DNA of 64,000 nucleotides from Rhizobium sp. NFR03 (GCF_900111275.1 NZ_FOGR01000008.1:1-64000), one strand, 5' to 3'. Positions 1 through 9,609 are shown, counted from the stretch's first letter. Notes: a model not told the origin generated them from the sequence alone. Numbers and translations are program-made.

Positions 1-170
1 CCCGACGCACCGGACAGAAGGATCATATGTTTGGCATTCGAGACGGCAGCACAGCCAACGGCTACCAGAAGCGTGGCCGCAAGCCGGGGCGAAGGACGGA
101 TTTCATGAACGATCCGGACGTCATCGCCAAAAGGCAGAAGGCCTTAGCGCGGATGGAGGCGGCAGAATGA
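1..170 (+). CDS. C-terminal part of an unrecognised protein
   Basis: The reading frame is open from the window edge to a TGA stop, so the gene probably starts outside the window. An internal ATG at 27 would give only 47 residues. The visible tail is basic and contains the motif KRGRKPGRR, which resembles an AT-hook-like DNA-contact segment, followed by a charged helix ending in RMEAAE. I do not recognise the family. The roughly 165 bases that follow, up to the insertion sequence, show no gene. Confidence 0.35.
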   Translation, partial: RRTGQKDHMFGIRDGSTANGYQKRGRKPGRRTDFMNDPDVIAKRQKALARMEAAE

Positions 171-344
171 CTGGGCCAGCCTCAAAGCTGAAGCCGAACA
201 GGCGCCAACAATCCGCCCCCGCTCCTCCCTTGCAACCCGGACCAGCCGGTCGGATCGGGGGCTGACCACCAGAGCCAGTGTCGCGTTTCTAAATGGCTAC
301 CGACGTCGCACCCCTAATCAGCTTTGACAGGCGGGTGTAGCGGG

Positions 345-356
345 GTGAGTTCAAGG
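345..356 (+). repeat. Left terminal inverted repeat core of the IS30 element
   Basis: The 12-base word GTGAGTTCAAGG occurs here and as its exact reverse complement just beyond the transposase stop. The flanking sequence also pairs partly, for example GTGCGACT here against CCGCGACT in the other copy. Confidence 0.65.
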
Positions 357-412
357 ATGAAGTGCGACTTCCGATAGATAACAGTGGCTTATCAGTTGCA
401 ACGAAACGGCCC

Positions 413-1422
413 ATGAAGCGCACCTACTCCCAGATCGATATGGATGAACGCCGCAAGATTGCTCGTTGGCGAATGGCCGGCATCGGTGTCGAGGTGATTG
501 CCGAGAAACTCGGACGGCATCGCTCGACAATTTTCGGCGAACTTAGACGCAATACGTTCGAGGATCAGCAGATGCCGGACCTCAACGGCTACTACTGCAT
601 GACGGCGAATTCGATGGCAAGTGAGCGACGTGCCAAACGACGTAAGCTCGCGCGGTTCTCGCATTTGCGTCAGTCGGTTATCGACCACATCCTGCATGGC
701 TGGTCGCCGCAGCAGATTGCTGGCCGGATGCGACTGGAGCGCCATCCGATCTCCGTCAGCCACGAGACGATCTACAAGTTCGCCTATTCACCGGACGGAC
801 AGGCGATCGAGCTGTGGCGACATCTGCCGGAGCATCGTGCCAGACGCAGGCCACAGCATGCCAGGCGCCGCCATGGCAGACGTTTCAGCTCGGACGTCAA
901 CATTCTCAACCGGCCGGATGTCGTCGCCGAACGCAAGCAGTTTGGGCATTGGGAATGCGATCTCATGCAGTTTCGCAAGACGTTCGGGAAGGCCAACGTC
1001 ACGTCGCTGGTCGAACGGGTCAGTCGCTTCGCCGTCTTCCTGCGCAACAATGACCGACAATCGCGGCTGGTGATGGACAGGCTGATCCAGGTTTTCCAGT
1101 CTCTGCCTCACCTCGCCCGCCGTTCGATCACCTTCGACCGCGGAACGGAGTTCACTGACTGGCCCTACTTGCAGGCGAGCATCGGAACGCAGTCATGGTT
1201 TTGCGATCCACGATCTCCCTGGCAGAAAGGTACTGTTGAAAACACCAACAGACGAGCCCGGAAATGGCTTTCGAGAGAGGTGGATCCACTGTCTCTCAGC
1301 GACCATGATCTACCCGGATCTGCAACCACCTGAACACGACAACACTCAAATGCCTCGGCTACAAAACACCCGCCGAAGTCTTTCGCCAGAAACTCCTCGC
1401 CCAAATCCGGCGCACCGGTTAG
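413..1422 (+). pseudogene. IS30-family transposase with a 1-base frameshift near the end
   Basis: The product starts MKRTYSQIDMDERRKIARWR, the usual start of IS30 transposases, with an N-terminal helix-turn-helix that recognises the element ends. A DDE catalytic core follows: the motifs HWECDL, ITFDRGTEF and KGTVENTNRRARKWL carry the acidic residues. After SDHDL the frame runs into a TGA at 1331. The typical tail ICNHLNTTTLKCLGYKTP continues in another frame to a TAG at 1420. One missing base near 1313 explains this. A longer in-frame start at 362 is less likely, because homologues begin at the MKRTY position. The shifted tail removes the conserved C-terminus, so activity is doubtful. Confidence 0.85.
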
Positions 1423-1450
1423 CTTCTGCCAGCCCGCAAGTCGCGGTTCG

Positions 1451-1462
1451 CCTTGAACTCAC
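1451..1462 (-). repeat. Right terminal inverted repeat core of the IS30 element
   Basis: CCTTGAACTCAC is the exact reverse complement of the left-end core. It lies 29 bases after the restored transposase stop codon. Confidence 0.65.
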
Positions 1463-1556
1463 CTGTATACCGGACGCCAACGGAAGTGTTTACAGCGCAT
1501 TTGCAGGAAGGCAGCTGATCCAATATCCTGCAAATCAGGCATGATGCACTTGGGTT

Positions 1557-1676
1557 AGCTTCTCCAGCTTCAGCCGCCTCAAGCATTTCCGTCGCTTCGC
1601 TACCCGCTACGACCGCCGCACCGTCCACTTCACCGGCTTCGTTCATCTCGCCGCCGCCCTGATCTGGCTCCGCTGA
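1557..1676 (+). pseudogene. C-terminal relic of an IS5-family transposase
   Basis: About 39 codons in one frame read SRLKHFRRFATRYDRR, then a segment ending LAAALIWLR and a stop. This is the hallmark tail of IS5-family transposases (RLKxxRRIATRYDK followed by a hydrophobic stretch ending in WL). Nothing upstream belongs to the same gene, since the IS30 element and about 85 bases of unassigned sequence lie there. It is a leftover fragment, not a functional gene. It ends 13 bases before the stop codon of the opposing efflux permease gene. Confidence 0.7.
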
Positions 1677-1689
1677 ATGTAGATCCGGC

Positions 1690-4600
1690 CTAAGTCGCGG
1701 CCGGCACCGGCGCTTCCTCGCCGGGCTTCGAATGGCGGCCCTTGAAGATGCGGCGCACGGTGACGAACAGCAGCGGAATGAAGAAGATCCCGATAAAGGT
1801 CGCCGCGATCATGCCGCCCATGACGCCGATGCCGATCGAGTTCTGCGCGCCCGAACCGGCGCCGCTCGCGATCGCCAGCGGCGTGACGCCGAGGATGAAG
1901 GCGAGCGAGGTCATCAGGATCGGGCGAAGGCGCTGGCGGGACGCTTCCATCGTCGCCGAGACGAGATCCTTCCCATGGGCCTGCTGCTCCATGGCGAATT
2001 CGACGATCAGGATCGCATTTTTCGCCGCGAGCCCGATGGTCGTCAGAAGTCCGACCTTGAAATAGACGTCGTTGGATTCCCCCATGATGGTGGCGGCAAA
2101 CAGCGCCCCGAAAATGCCGATCGGCACGGCGAGCATGACGGCGAAGGGGATAGACCAGCTCTCGTAGAGCGCGGCGAGCGCGAGGAACACGACGAGGCCG
2201 GAGATCAGGTACAATTGCGTTGCCTGGCTGCCCGACAGCCGCTCCTGCGCCGAGAGCCCTGTCCATTCATGGGCAAATCCCGCGCCCTGCTCCGCCATGA
2301 TCGTATCGATGACGTTCATGGCGTCGCCGGAACTGACGCCGGGTGCGGCCGAGCCCTGGATCTCCACCGCGGACGAGCCGTTATAGCGCTCGAGACGTGG
2401 TGAGCCGAACGACCAGCTGCCGCTCGAAAAGGCGGAGAACGGCACCATGGCATTGTCGGAGTTGCGGACATACCAGGTATCGAAGTCTTCCGGCTGCATG
2501 CGGAAATTCTGGTCCCCTTGCAGATAGACCGGCTTCACCCGTCCGCGATCGATGAAATCGTTGATATATTTCCCGCCCCAGGCCGTAGACAAGGTCGTAT
2601 CGATATCGGACAGGCCGAGATTGAGGGCGCTTGCCTTTTCCTGGTCGATGTTCACCTGATACTGTGTCTGGTCCTCCTGCCCGTTCGGCCGGGTTCCCTG
2701 TAGCAGCGGGCTCTGCCTGGCGGCGGCCAGCAGCTTGTTGCGCATCGCGATCAGCGCCTCATGCCCTTCGCCGTTGATGTCCTGGAGATAGACGTCGAAG
2801 CCGCCGGAGTTGCCGAAGCCCGGAATGGCGGGGGGCGCAAGCGCGGTAACGGAACCGTCCTGGATTTTCGAGAAGGCTTTCCGCGCCCGGGCGACGATGG
2901 CGGACGCACTGCCATTGGGATCGGTCCGCTGATCGAAACCCTTCAGCCGAACGAAGGTGAGGCCGACATTCTGTCCCTGTCCGCCGAAGCCGAAGCCCGC
3001 AGCACCGAACACGCCGTCGACATAGGCCTTCTCCTGATTGAGGTAGTAATCCGTCACCTGCCGCATGACCTTGATGGTGCGGTCCTGCGTGGCGCCCGGT
3101 GGCAGCTGGACGCTGGTGATGAGGATGCCCTGGTCTTCTTCGGGCAGGAACGAGCTCGGCAGCCGGTTGAAGAGATAGACGACGGCGCCGATAATGAGGA
3201 AGAACACGAGGAGGAAGGCGAACGGTCGGCGGATCATGCCGGAAATGCTGCGCTGATAGCCATTGGTCGTGCGGTCGAAGCCCCGGTTGAAGACCCCGGA
3301 AAGCCCCTTTTTCTTCGCCCCCTCCTTCGGCTTCTTCAAAAGGGTTGCGCACAGCGCCGGCGTCAGCGTCAGCGCCACGACGACGGACAGGACCATGGCC
3401 GAGACGATCGTCACCGAGAACTGCCGATAGATGATGCCGACCGAGCCGGAAAAGAACGCCATCGGAATGAAGACGGCCGACAGCACCGTGGCGATGCCGA
3501 CCAGCGCGCCGGTGATCTCGTTCATGGACTTGATGGTCGCCTCGCGCGGCTCCAGCCCATCCTCTTCCATGATGCGCTCGACATTCTCGACGACGACGAT
3601 GGCGTCGTCGACCAGAAGCCCGATGGCCAGCACCATGGCGAACATGGTGAGCGTGTTGATCGAGTAGCCGAAGGCGGAGAGAACTCCGAACGTACCGAGC
3701 AGAACGACGGGCACCGCGAGCGTCGGGATGAGCGTGGCGCGAAAACTCTGGAGAAACACCAGCATGACCACGAAGACCAGCACGATCGCCTCGATCAGCG
3801 TCTTGATCACATCCTTGATCGACAGCCGGACGAAGGGCGTGGTGTCGTTGGCATAGGCGACCTCGACATTCTGCGGCAGCGTCTCGCGCAGATTGTCGAT
3901 GGCGGTCGTCACCGCCTCTGCCGTGTCCAGCGCATTGGCGTTGGCGGCGAGATAGATGCCGAGGCCGGAGGCGTTCTTGCCATTATACATGCCGGACGTG
4001 TCGTAGCTCTCGGCGCCGAGCTCGACGCGGGCGACGTCGTTCAGACGGACCAGCGAACCGTCGGGGAGGCTCTTGATGATGATATTCTCGAACTGCTCGG
4101 GCGTCTGCAGCCGGCTCTTGGCGGTCACGGTCGCATTCAGTTGCTGGCCCTGGCGCTGCGGCAGGCCGCCGAGCTGCCCGGCCGAAACCTGCGTGTTCTG
4201 CGCCTCGATGGCGCTCGAAACGTCGCTCGCCATCAGGCTGTACTTCACCAGCTTGGCGGGATCGAGCCAGATGCGCATCGCATAGCCGGAACCGAAGATG
4301 CGCGTATCGCCGACACCGGGCACGCGCTTGATCGTGTCGTTCAGCGTGCTGTCGATGTAATCGGACAGGTCGAGCGAGGAGAGGCTGTTATCGGTGGAGA
4401 CCAGGGCGACGACCATCAGGAAGCCGGTGGAGGCCTTGGCGACCGTGATGCCACTCGACTGCACGCTTTGCGGCAGCTGCGATTCCACGAGCTGGAGCTT
4501 GTTCTGCACCTGCATCTGCGCGACATCCGGGTCGGCGGCATTGGTGAAGGTGAGCGAGATCGTCGCCGAGCCCGTCGATTGCGAGGTCGAGGTCATATAA

Positions 4601-4827
4601 TCGAGATTGTCGATCCCGGTCATGCCCTGCTCGATGACCTTGGTCACCGAGTTCTCGACCGTCTGCGCGTCTGCCCCGGCATAGTTGGCGCTGATGCGCA
4701 CCGATGTCGGGGCGATCTGCGGATATTGCGAGATCGACAGCGTGGTGATGGCGAGGACGCCCGCCAGCATGATGCAGATGGAAATGACCCAGGCGAAGAT
4801 CGGCCTGTCAATGAAGAAACGGGACAT
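1690..4827 (-). CDS. RND multidrug efflux permease, HAE1 (AcrB/MexF/BepE-like) family
   Basis: This is the inner-membrane proton-drug antiporter of a tripartite pump. At 1045 residues it has the length of the AcrB family. It starts MSRFFIDRPIFAWVISI, the standard first membrane helix with the FIDRPIFA signature. Two periplasmic halves and twelve membrane helices are apparent, and helix 4 carries the proton-relay motif GLLVDDAIVVVENVERIM near residue 405. The gene begins nine bases after the adaptor gene stops and is surely co-transcribed with it. No outer-membrane channel gene is adjacent, so the pump probably uses a TolC-like protein encoded elsewhere. The substrate range cannot be read from the sequence. 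Confidence 0.95.
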   Translation of the reverse strand: MSRFFIDRPIFAWVISICIMLAGVLAITTLSISQYPQIAPTSVRISANYAGADAQTVENSVTKVIEQGMTGIDNLDYMTSTSQSTGSATISLTFTNAADPDVAQMQVQNKLQLVESQLPQSVQSSGITVAKASTGFLMVVALVSTDNSLSSLDLSDYIDSTLNDTIKRVPGVGDTRIFGSGYAMRIWLDPAKLVKYSLMASDVSSAIEAQNTQVSAGQLGGLPQRQGQQLNATVTAKSRLQTPEQFENIIIKSLPDGSLVRLNDVARVELGAESYDTSGMYNGKNASGLGIYLAANANALDTAEAVTTAIDNLRETLPQNVEVAYANDTTPFVRLSIKDVIKTLIEAIVLVFVVMLVFLQSFRATLIPTLAVPVVLLGTFGVLSAFGYSINTLTMFAMVLAIGLLVDDAIVVVENVERIMEEDGLEPREATIKSMNEITGALVGIATVLSAVFIPMAFFSGSVGIIYRQFSVTIVSAMVLSVVVALTLTPALCATLLKKPKEGAKKKGLSGVFNRGFDRTTNGYQRSISGMIRRPFAFLLVFFLIIGAVVYLFNRLPSSFLPEEDQGILITSVQLPPGATQDRTIKVMRQVTDYYLNQEKAYVDGVFGAAGFGFGGQGQNVGLTFVRLKGFDQRTDPNGSASAIVARARKAFSKIQDGSVTALAPPAIPGFGNSGGFDVYLQDINGEGHEALIAMRNKLLAAARQSPLLQGTRPNGQEDQTQYQVNIDQEKASALNLGLSDIDTTLSTAWGGKYINDFIDRGRVKPVYLQGDQNFRMQPEDFDTWYVRNSDNAMVPFSAFSSGSWSFGSPRLERYNGSSAVEIQGSAAPGVSSGDAMNVIDTIMAEQGAGFAHEWTGLSAQERLSGSQATQLYLISGLVVFLALAALYESWSIPFAVMLAVPIGIFGALFAATIMGESNDVYFKVGLLTTIGLAAKNAILIVEFAMEQQAHGKDLVSATMEASRQRLRPILMTSLAFILGVTPLAIASGAGSGAQNSIGIGVMGGMIAATFIGIFFIPLLFVTVRRIFKGRHSKPGEEAPVPAAT

Positions 4828-4836
4828 GGGCCGACC

Positions 4837-6114
4837 TCAATTCTTTGCAGCAGGCAGGACGGGAGCAGCGGAGGCCTCTTTCGCCGGCGCGGCGGCCGTC
4901 GAACCGGCCTCGGCCTTGACGGGCGTCGGCCCTCCGGTCTTCTGGGCCTGTTCGAGTTCGCCGGTGGCGTCGTTGACGATGACGTTCGATGTCGTCACGT
5001 CCTGGCCGGCACGCACGCGCTGGCCCCCCTCGACCACCACGTTCTCGCCGTCCTTGATGCCCTCGGCGACCAGCCAGCTGTTGCCGATGCTGCGATCGAC
5101 CGTCAGCACGCGCTGCTCCACCTTTCCCTCCGGGGAGACGAACAAGGCCATTGCCTCGCCCTTGGTGTTGCGCGACACGGCGCGCTGCGGCACCAGATAG
5201 CTGTTCTGACGGATGCCCTCCTGAATCATGGCGCGGACATAGACGCCCGGCAGGAGCAGTTGCTGGGGATTGGGAAACTCCGCCCTGACGGTGACCGAGC
5301 CCGTGGTCTCCTCGACGGCGGCATCGAGAAATTCGATCCGGCCGGTCTGGTCATAATCGGAGCCGTCCTCCAGCTTCAGCTTGACGCTGACATTGGCGCC
5401 CGTCGTCTTCAGGCGCCCGTCCTCGATGGCGCGCCGCAACTTCAGGAGGTTGGCGCTCGATTGGGTCACATCGACATTGATCGGGTCGATCTGGCGGATC
5501 GTGGTCAGCGACGTCGTCTGGTCGGCGGTCACCAGTGCCCCGACCGTGACGGTGGACGCCCCGACGCGACCGCCGATCGGCGCACGAATCTTGGTATAAT
5601 CGAGGTTGATGCGGGCCGTCTCGAGCGCCGCCTTCGCCGAGGCGACATCGGCATTGGCCTGCGCCAGGGCGCCCTGCGCCTCGTCGAGATCCTGCTGGCT
5701 CACCGCATCGCTGCGGCTGAGGCCCTTATAGCGATCGACCTTCGCCTGCGCACTCGGCACCGCGCCGTTCGCCTTGGCGACGGCAGCGACCGCGCTGTCA
5801 TAGGCCGCCTGATAGGTCGCGGGGTCGATCTCGTAAAGCACATCGCCTTCCTTGACCGATCCGCCCTCCTGGAAATTCCGCTTGCGCACGATCCCGCCGA
5901 CCTGCGGCCGGACTTCGGCGATCAGCGATGCGGCCGTGCGTCCCGGCAGAAGCGCCGTGATGGCGACGGAGGTCGGGTGCAGCGTCATCACGCTGACCTC
6001 GGGCTTCACAGCCGGCGCGTTCGCAGTCTTCTGCTCGGTCTTCTCGTTGCATCCGGCAAGGGCGAAGAGCGCACCGAACAGGACCGCGGGCAGGACATGG
6101 CGGATATGGGACAC
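4837..6114 (-). CDS. RND efflux periplasmic adaptor (membrane fusion protein, lipoprotein)
   Basis: The protein links the RND permease encoded just downstream to an outer-membrane channel. I chose the GTG start because TGGAGA stands in ribosome-binding position. The start also gives a clean lipoprotein signal, VSHIRHVLPAVLFGALFALAGC, with the lipobox LAGC. An ATG 60 bases upstream would add a non-signal extension. The rest has the adaptor pattern: a beta-barrel and lipoyl segment (VRPQVGGIVRKRNFQEG), a coiled-coil hairpin with heptad alanines (about residues 85-150), and a C-terminal membrane-proximal domain (VVEGGQRVRAGQ). The family is the AcrA/MexE/BepD type. Confidence 0.93.
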   Translation of the reverse strand: MSHIRHVLPAVLFGALFALAGCNEKTEQKTANAPAVKPEVSVMTLHPTSVAITALLPGRTAASLIAEVRPQVGGIVRKRNFQEGGSVKEGDVLYEIDPATYQAAYDSAVAAVAKANGAVPSAQAKVDRYKGLSRSDAVSQQDLDEAQGALAQANADVASAKAALETARINLDYTKIRAPIGGRVGASTVTVGALVTADQTTSLTTIRQIDPINVDVTQSSANLLKLRRAIEDGRLKTTGANVSVKLKLEDGSDYDQTGRIEFLDAAVEETTGSVTVRAEFPNPQQLLLPGVYVRAMIQEGIRQNSYLVPQRAVSRNTKGEAMALFVSPEGKVEQRVLTVDRSIGNSWLVAEGIKDGENVVVEGGQRVRAGQDVTTSNVIVNDATGELEQAQKTGGPTPVKAEAGSTAAAPAKEASAAPVLPAAKN

Positions 6115-6174
6115 GTGGGATCTCCAGAGGCGACGGAACGGACATAGGCCGAACTCTACGCCAGACATCCCCAT

Positions 6175-6187
6175 GATTGCGGCAATC
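6175..6187. promoter_or_regulatory. Palindrome upstream of the efflux adaptor gene, possible repressor site
   Basis: GATTGC-G-GCAATC is a perfect 6-base-arm palindrome 61 bases before the adaptor start. An A/T-rich stretch (TATATTTTTTTG on the plus strand) lies next to it and could hold the promoter. Efflux pumps of this family are usually repressed by TetR-type proteins that bind such palindromes, but no TetR gene is present here. The site assignment is inference. Confidence 0.35.
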
Positions 6188-6252
6188 TTCAGCAGATCCT
6201 TATATTTTTTTGTCCGGGCGTTTCGGCGCGTGCAACCCGCTGCCTGAAGGTC

Positions 6253-6541
6253 TCAGAGCGAGGCGGTAATGCCGCCACCGACATAGCGGATATGGCCGTT
6301 GACGAAAGAGGATGCGGCGGATGATAGGAACACGCAGGCGCCGACCAGTTCGTCTACCTGCCCCCATCGCCTGGCCGGCGTGCGTCTGCCGAGCCAGGCC
6401 AAGAAGTCCGGGTCCGCGACCAGAGCTACGTTCAGCGGCGTCTCGAAATAGCCGGGCGCGATCGCATTGCACTGGAGGCCGTATCGCGCCTAGTCCGTCG
6501 CCATGCCATTGGTGAGGTTCGCCACAGCACCCTTCGTCGCC
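6253..6541 (-). pseudogene. C-terminal relic of an SDR-family oxidoreductase
   Basis: The minus strand reads ATKGAVANLTNGMATD, a stop codon, then ARYGLQCNAIAPGYFETPL and a tail ending VNGHIRYVGGGITASL. This is the second half of a classical short-chain dehydrogenase of the gluconate 5-dehydrogenase type. The in-frame TAG replaces the tryptophan usually found in TDWARYG. The catalytic tyrosine expected just before ATKG reads as phenylalanine. The NAD-binding half is missing, and the relic abuts the start of an unrelated ureohydrolase relic at about 6545, which suggests a deletion joint. Confidence 0.75.
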
Positions 6542-6551
6542 GTAAAAGTTC

Positions 6552-7021
6552 CAGCATGGTGGGCCATTCCGTAACGCGGTTCTCGACGGCGTCCTCGATT
6601 CCACCCGCGTCGTCCAGATCGGCATCCGCGGTGCAACTGAGTATCTCTGGAATTTTCCTACGAAAGCGGGATGACGGTTATTCACGCTGAAGATCCCGGC
6701 AGGATGGGCATTGACGCCATCATCGAGAAAGCACGCGCCGTGGTCGGTGAAGGGCCAACCTATCTGTCGTTCGATATCGATAGCATGGATCCGGCCTTCG
6801 CACCGGGTACCGGAACGCCCGAACCGATGGCCTCACCAGCCGGCAGGCCCTCGACATTCTTCACAAACTGAAGGGGGTGATGTTCGTGGGCGGCGATGTA
6901 GTCGAAGTGGCCCACAATATGACACAAGCCCCAATACAGCCCATGCCGGCGCCCATATTCTGTTCGAGATCCTCAGCTTGATCCGGTTTAGCCCGAAGCG
7001 TACATCCAGGGCCCAAACTTA
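6552..7021 (+). pseudogene. Relic of an agmatinase/arginase-family ureohydrolase
   Basis: Three frames together give the C-terminal half of a manganese ureohydrolase. First comes HGGPFRNAVLDG with VVQIGIRGATEY, then a segment with GEGPTYLSFDIDSMDPAFAPG, the metal-binding SFDxDxxDP signature. After it comes GLTSRQALDILHKL with VGGDVVEVAHNM, and finally a tail with NTAHAGAHILFEILSLI. At least two frameshifts and a stop codon break it, and the N-terminal metal ligands are absent. Agmatinase, guanidinobutyrase and guanidinopropionase cannot be told apart here. The 150 bases after it show no gene. Confidence 0.75.
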
Positions 7022-7169
7022 GCCGCAGGGCTAACTAAAGCACCGCGAGAGGACCTTACGGAGAGTAGTTTGGTCCAAATGATGTAACACGCCTTGAACC
7101 GATATGGACCGCCGATGCTTCACCCCGATTGCTTACTTGCCTGCCACCAAAAAACTTGGATACTAAATG

Positions 7170-8525
7170 TCAGGCAAGCGGCGTAACCTCCGGTGGAGAC
7201 TCGAGTTGCAGTGCGATCTGCTCCCACCGGTCGGCGAACGGCCCATAGGCGGTCTTGATGTCGACTCCGATCGCGAGTTCCGGGCACTCGTTCTCTCCAT
7301 TACTGCCCCAGTTCACCCAGCCGGACTGGCGACGCTGTACGATCTGGAAAGCGCCCGAAGGTTTTGACGTCCACCAGATCATCGCCCGTCCGCTTTCCTG
7401 GTGATACTCGACCGTCTTGTCGGCCGGGCCAGGGAAAATGGTTGCATGGGGAACGGCAGAGACGTCGACCGGCGCGTTTGTGAGAATCCAGGGCCGATCT
7501 TCGAGGTCGGCCGACACATGCGCAGCGGCACGCACCCTTGCCAGGCGTTCGCGCAGCTCTGCCTCGTCCAGAACGCCTTCCCAGACACAGAACAGGCGCC
7601 AGTAGAGGTCCCAGTGCGCGGACTCGATATCGGCCAGATATGTTCGGAAGGCCTCGAACTTGGGGCTTCGGTTTGTCGAGTTCGCAATGGCATCGGCCAC
7701 CATGTCAACGAGCTCGCCAGCATACGGATCGCCCGAACGGTAGCGGGTGCCGTCGAAGGCTGCGAAGCGATCAAAGACAAGTTCCCCCTTACCGCCTTCA
7801 AACTCGTCTCCGACGGTGATCTTGTTCGTAACCGAACGTCCGTTAATCACCGTCTGGAACGGGTCCACGTCATAGCGCCGCTGGAAGTAAGGCGTGCGGT
7901 AGGTGAATTTCCAGTCGATCGTGAAAAATTTCCCTTTAAGCTCATCCAGAAGACCGTCCGGAACTTTGCCATGCATACGATAATGGTGCAGGACCGGCCC
8001 GCATTCGACCGTCTCGATCCGCACGGTGGTGTGCTCGGGCGGATTGATCAACCCGTTCTCCGGCGTGAAGAACGGGCCGTAGAAGCCACCTATGGCGTTG
8101 TTCCCGGAAGGAAGCAGCTCGAAACCATCGGCCAGCGCCTTGAAATGACGGATACCCCATTTAGAGGAACCTAGACCTTCGGCTGTACCCGAGCAAAGTT
8201 CCAGGTCGAAGGCGCCGGTATCCAGACGGACGAAGCAGTCGGCCTCCTTGCCGTCACGCGCGACAATACCAGAGGGTGCTTCGCTTGCGGCATCGCATGG
8301 CCTCTCCAGCGTCAGGCGGCGGGTTCCGGTGAAGCTGACACAAGCGATAAACCGTGTTTCGCCGGCGACCGCACCGCTTTCGAGGCGCTGGCACAGCACC
8401 CTGTCGCCGGCGTCGTCGCGCGCCCACCAGAGGGCCTCGCGGAGATCTTGGCCGACGGAGAACACGACCGGTTCAAAGTCTCGCGAGCCTTCGAGCGGAT
8501 CACTGATCAGGATGGAATGCGCCAT
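7170..8525 (-). CDS. Conserved protein of unknown function in a ribose-type ABC operon
   Basis: The 451-residue protein starts MAHSILISDP after GGAGA in ribosome-binding position. The frame stays open far upstream through the permease gene, but that part is antisense-like and is not used. There is no signal peptide and there are no membrane helices, so the protein should be cytoplasmic. It is rich in beta-type segments and aromatic residues (FYGPFFTPENGLINPPEH, WKFTYRTPYFQRRYDVDP, WWTSKP). I do not recognise a catalytic motif. Its place as the last gene of a LacI-controlled sugar uptake operon suggests that it acts on the imported compound, perhaps as a carbohydrate-active enzyme. That is inference only. 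Confidence 0.8.
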   Translation of the reverse strand: MAHSILISDPLEGSRDFEPVVFSVGQDLREALWWARDDAGDRVLCQRLESGAVAGETRFIACVSFTGTRRLTLERPCDAASEAPSGIVARDGKEADCFVRLDTGAFDLELCSGTAEGLGSSKWGIRHFKALADGFELLPSGNNAIGGFYGPFFTPENGLINPPEHTTVRIETVECGPVLHHYRMHGKVPDGLLDELKGKFFTIDWKFTYRTPYFQRRYDVDPFQTVINGRSVTNKITVGDEFEGGKGELVFDRFAAFDGTRYRSGDPYAGELVDMVADAIANSTNRSPKFEAFRTYLADIESAHWDLYWRLFCVWEGVLDEAELRERLARVRAAAHVSADLEDRPWILTNAPVDVSAVPHATIFPGPADKTVEYHQESGRAMIWWTSKPSGAFQIVQRRQSGWVNWGSNGENECPELAIGVDIKTAYGPFADRWEQIALQLESPPEVTPLA

Positions 8526-8587
8526 GGATATGTCTCCGAATATACGATGAAGGGACGCCCGTACGGTGAAGCGTGCCGGCAAAGAGG

Positions 8588-9609
8588 TCAGGGTTTGCGG
8601 GGCGTATTTGCCTGCCCGAAGCGCAGGTAAAGCGGGCGCTGCTTGAGGCTGTCGATGGCGACAGCGAGGATGATCACCACGCCCTTGATGAGCAACTGGG
8701 TGAAGAACGGCACGTTGAGCAGAATGAGGCCAGTGCTCAGCACGCCGAGGATGATGGACCCGATCAGTGTGCCCACGATGCGGCCGCGACCGCCGGCAAG
8801 ACTGGTGCCGCCCAGCACGACGGCCGCGATGGCATCGAGTTCGTATCCCGTGCCGGCCGTTGGCTGCGCAGAGATCACGCGGGCCGAGAAGATCACACCC
8901 GCGAGCCCGGCGCAGGCGCCCGCGAGCACATAGACGGAGGTGACGACCCGCTTGACACGCACGCCGGCCAGCTTTGCCGCCTCGGCATTGCCGCCGACCG
9001 CATAGATGTGGCGGCCATAGCGCGTGCGCTCCAGGATAAACCAGACCACGACATAGACGGCGACCATCACGATGACCGGTACGGGGATCGGCCCGAGATA
9101 GCCGTTTCCGAGATTGCGGAAATTGAGGCTGGAGGAGACGATCGGCTGGCCATCGGTGATCGTGTAGGCCAGCCCTCGCAAAAAGGTCATGGTGCCCAGC
9201 GTCACGATGAAGGGCGCGAGCGACAGATAAGCGGTAAGCCAGCCATTGACGAGGCCGCAAAGTGCCCCTGCTCCCATGCCGACCAGGACGGCGAGAGGGG
9301 CGGGCACGCCGGTCATGGCCACGATCACGGCGACGACGCCGGAGACGGCGATGGTCGAACCGACGGAAAGATCGATTCCGCCGGTCAGGATGACGACCGT
9401 CATGCCGGCGGCGAGGATGGCATTGATCGAGATTGCGCGGGCAATGTTCAGGAGATTGTCGACGCGGTTGAAGTTGGGGGCGATGGCGGCCATCAACAGG
9501 ACGAGCGCGACCAGGACCATCAGAATGCCGACCCGGTCCCACCACCGCGCGAAATCGAACGGCTCGCGAGCCGGCTTCGCGGGATCCGCCGCGCCGTTTT
9601 CGTTGTTGC

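Larger units (their letters stand above)
336..1472 (+). mobile_element. IS30-family insertion sequence, inactivated by frameshift
   Basis: A transposase of the IS30 type lies between two inverted copies of GTGAGTTCAAGG, with further partial similarity outside and inside this core. The spacing of about 1.1 kb fits the usual length of the family. The exact outer ends are estimated, because the outermost bases of the two inverted repeats do not match well enough to place them. No target duplication could be identified with certainty. The transposase frame is broken, so the element is probably immobile on its own. Confidence 0.7.

Noticed and set aside
2761-3352. Long frames inside real genes that look like independent proteins
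   Set aside because: They are alternative-frame readings of GC-rich genes such as the RND permease. Codon third-position GC favours the annotated frames.
2761-6147. A 1128-codon open frame on the plus strand
   Set aside because: It is antisense to the RND permease and adaptor genes and shows the same low-complexity antisense composition.
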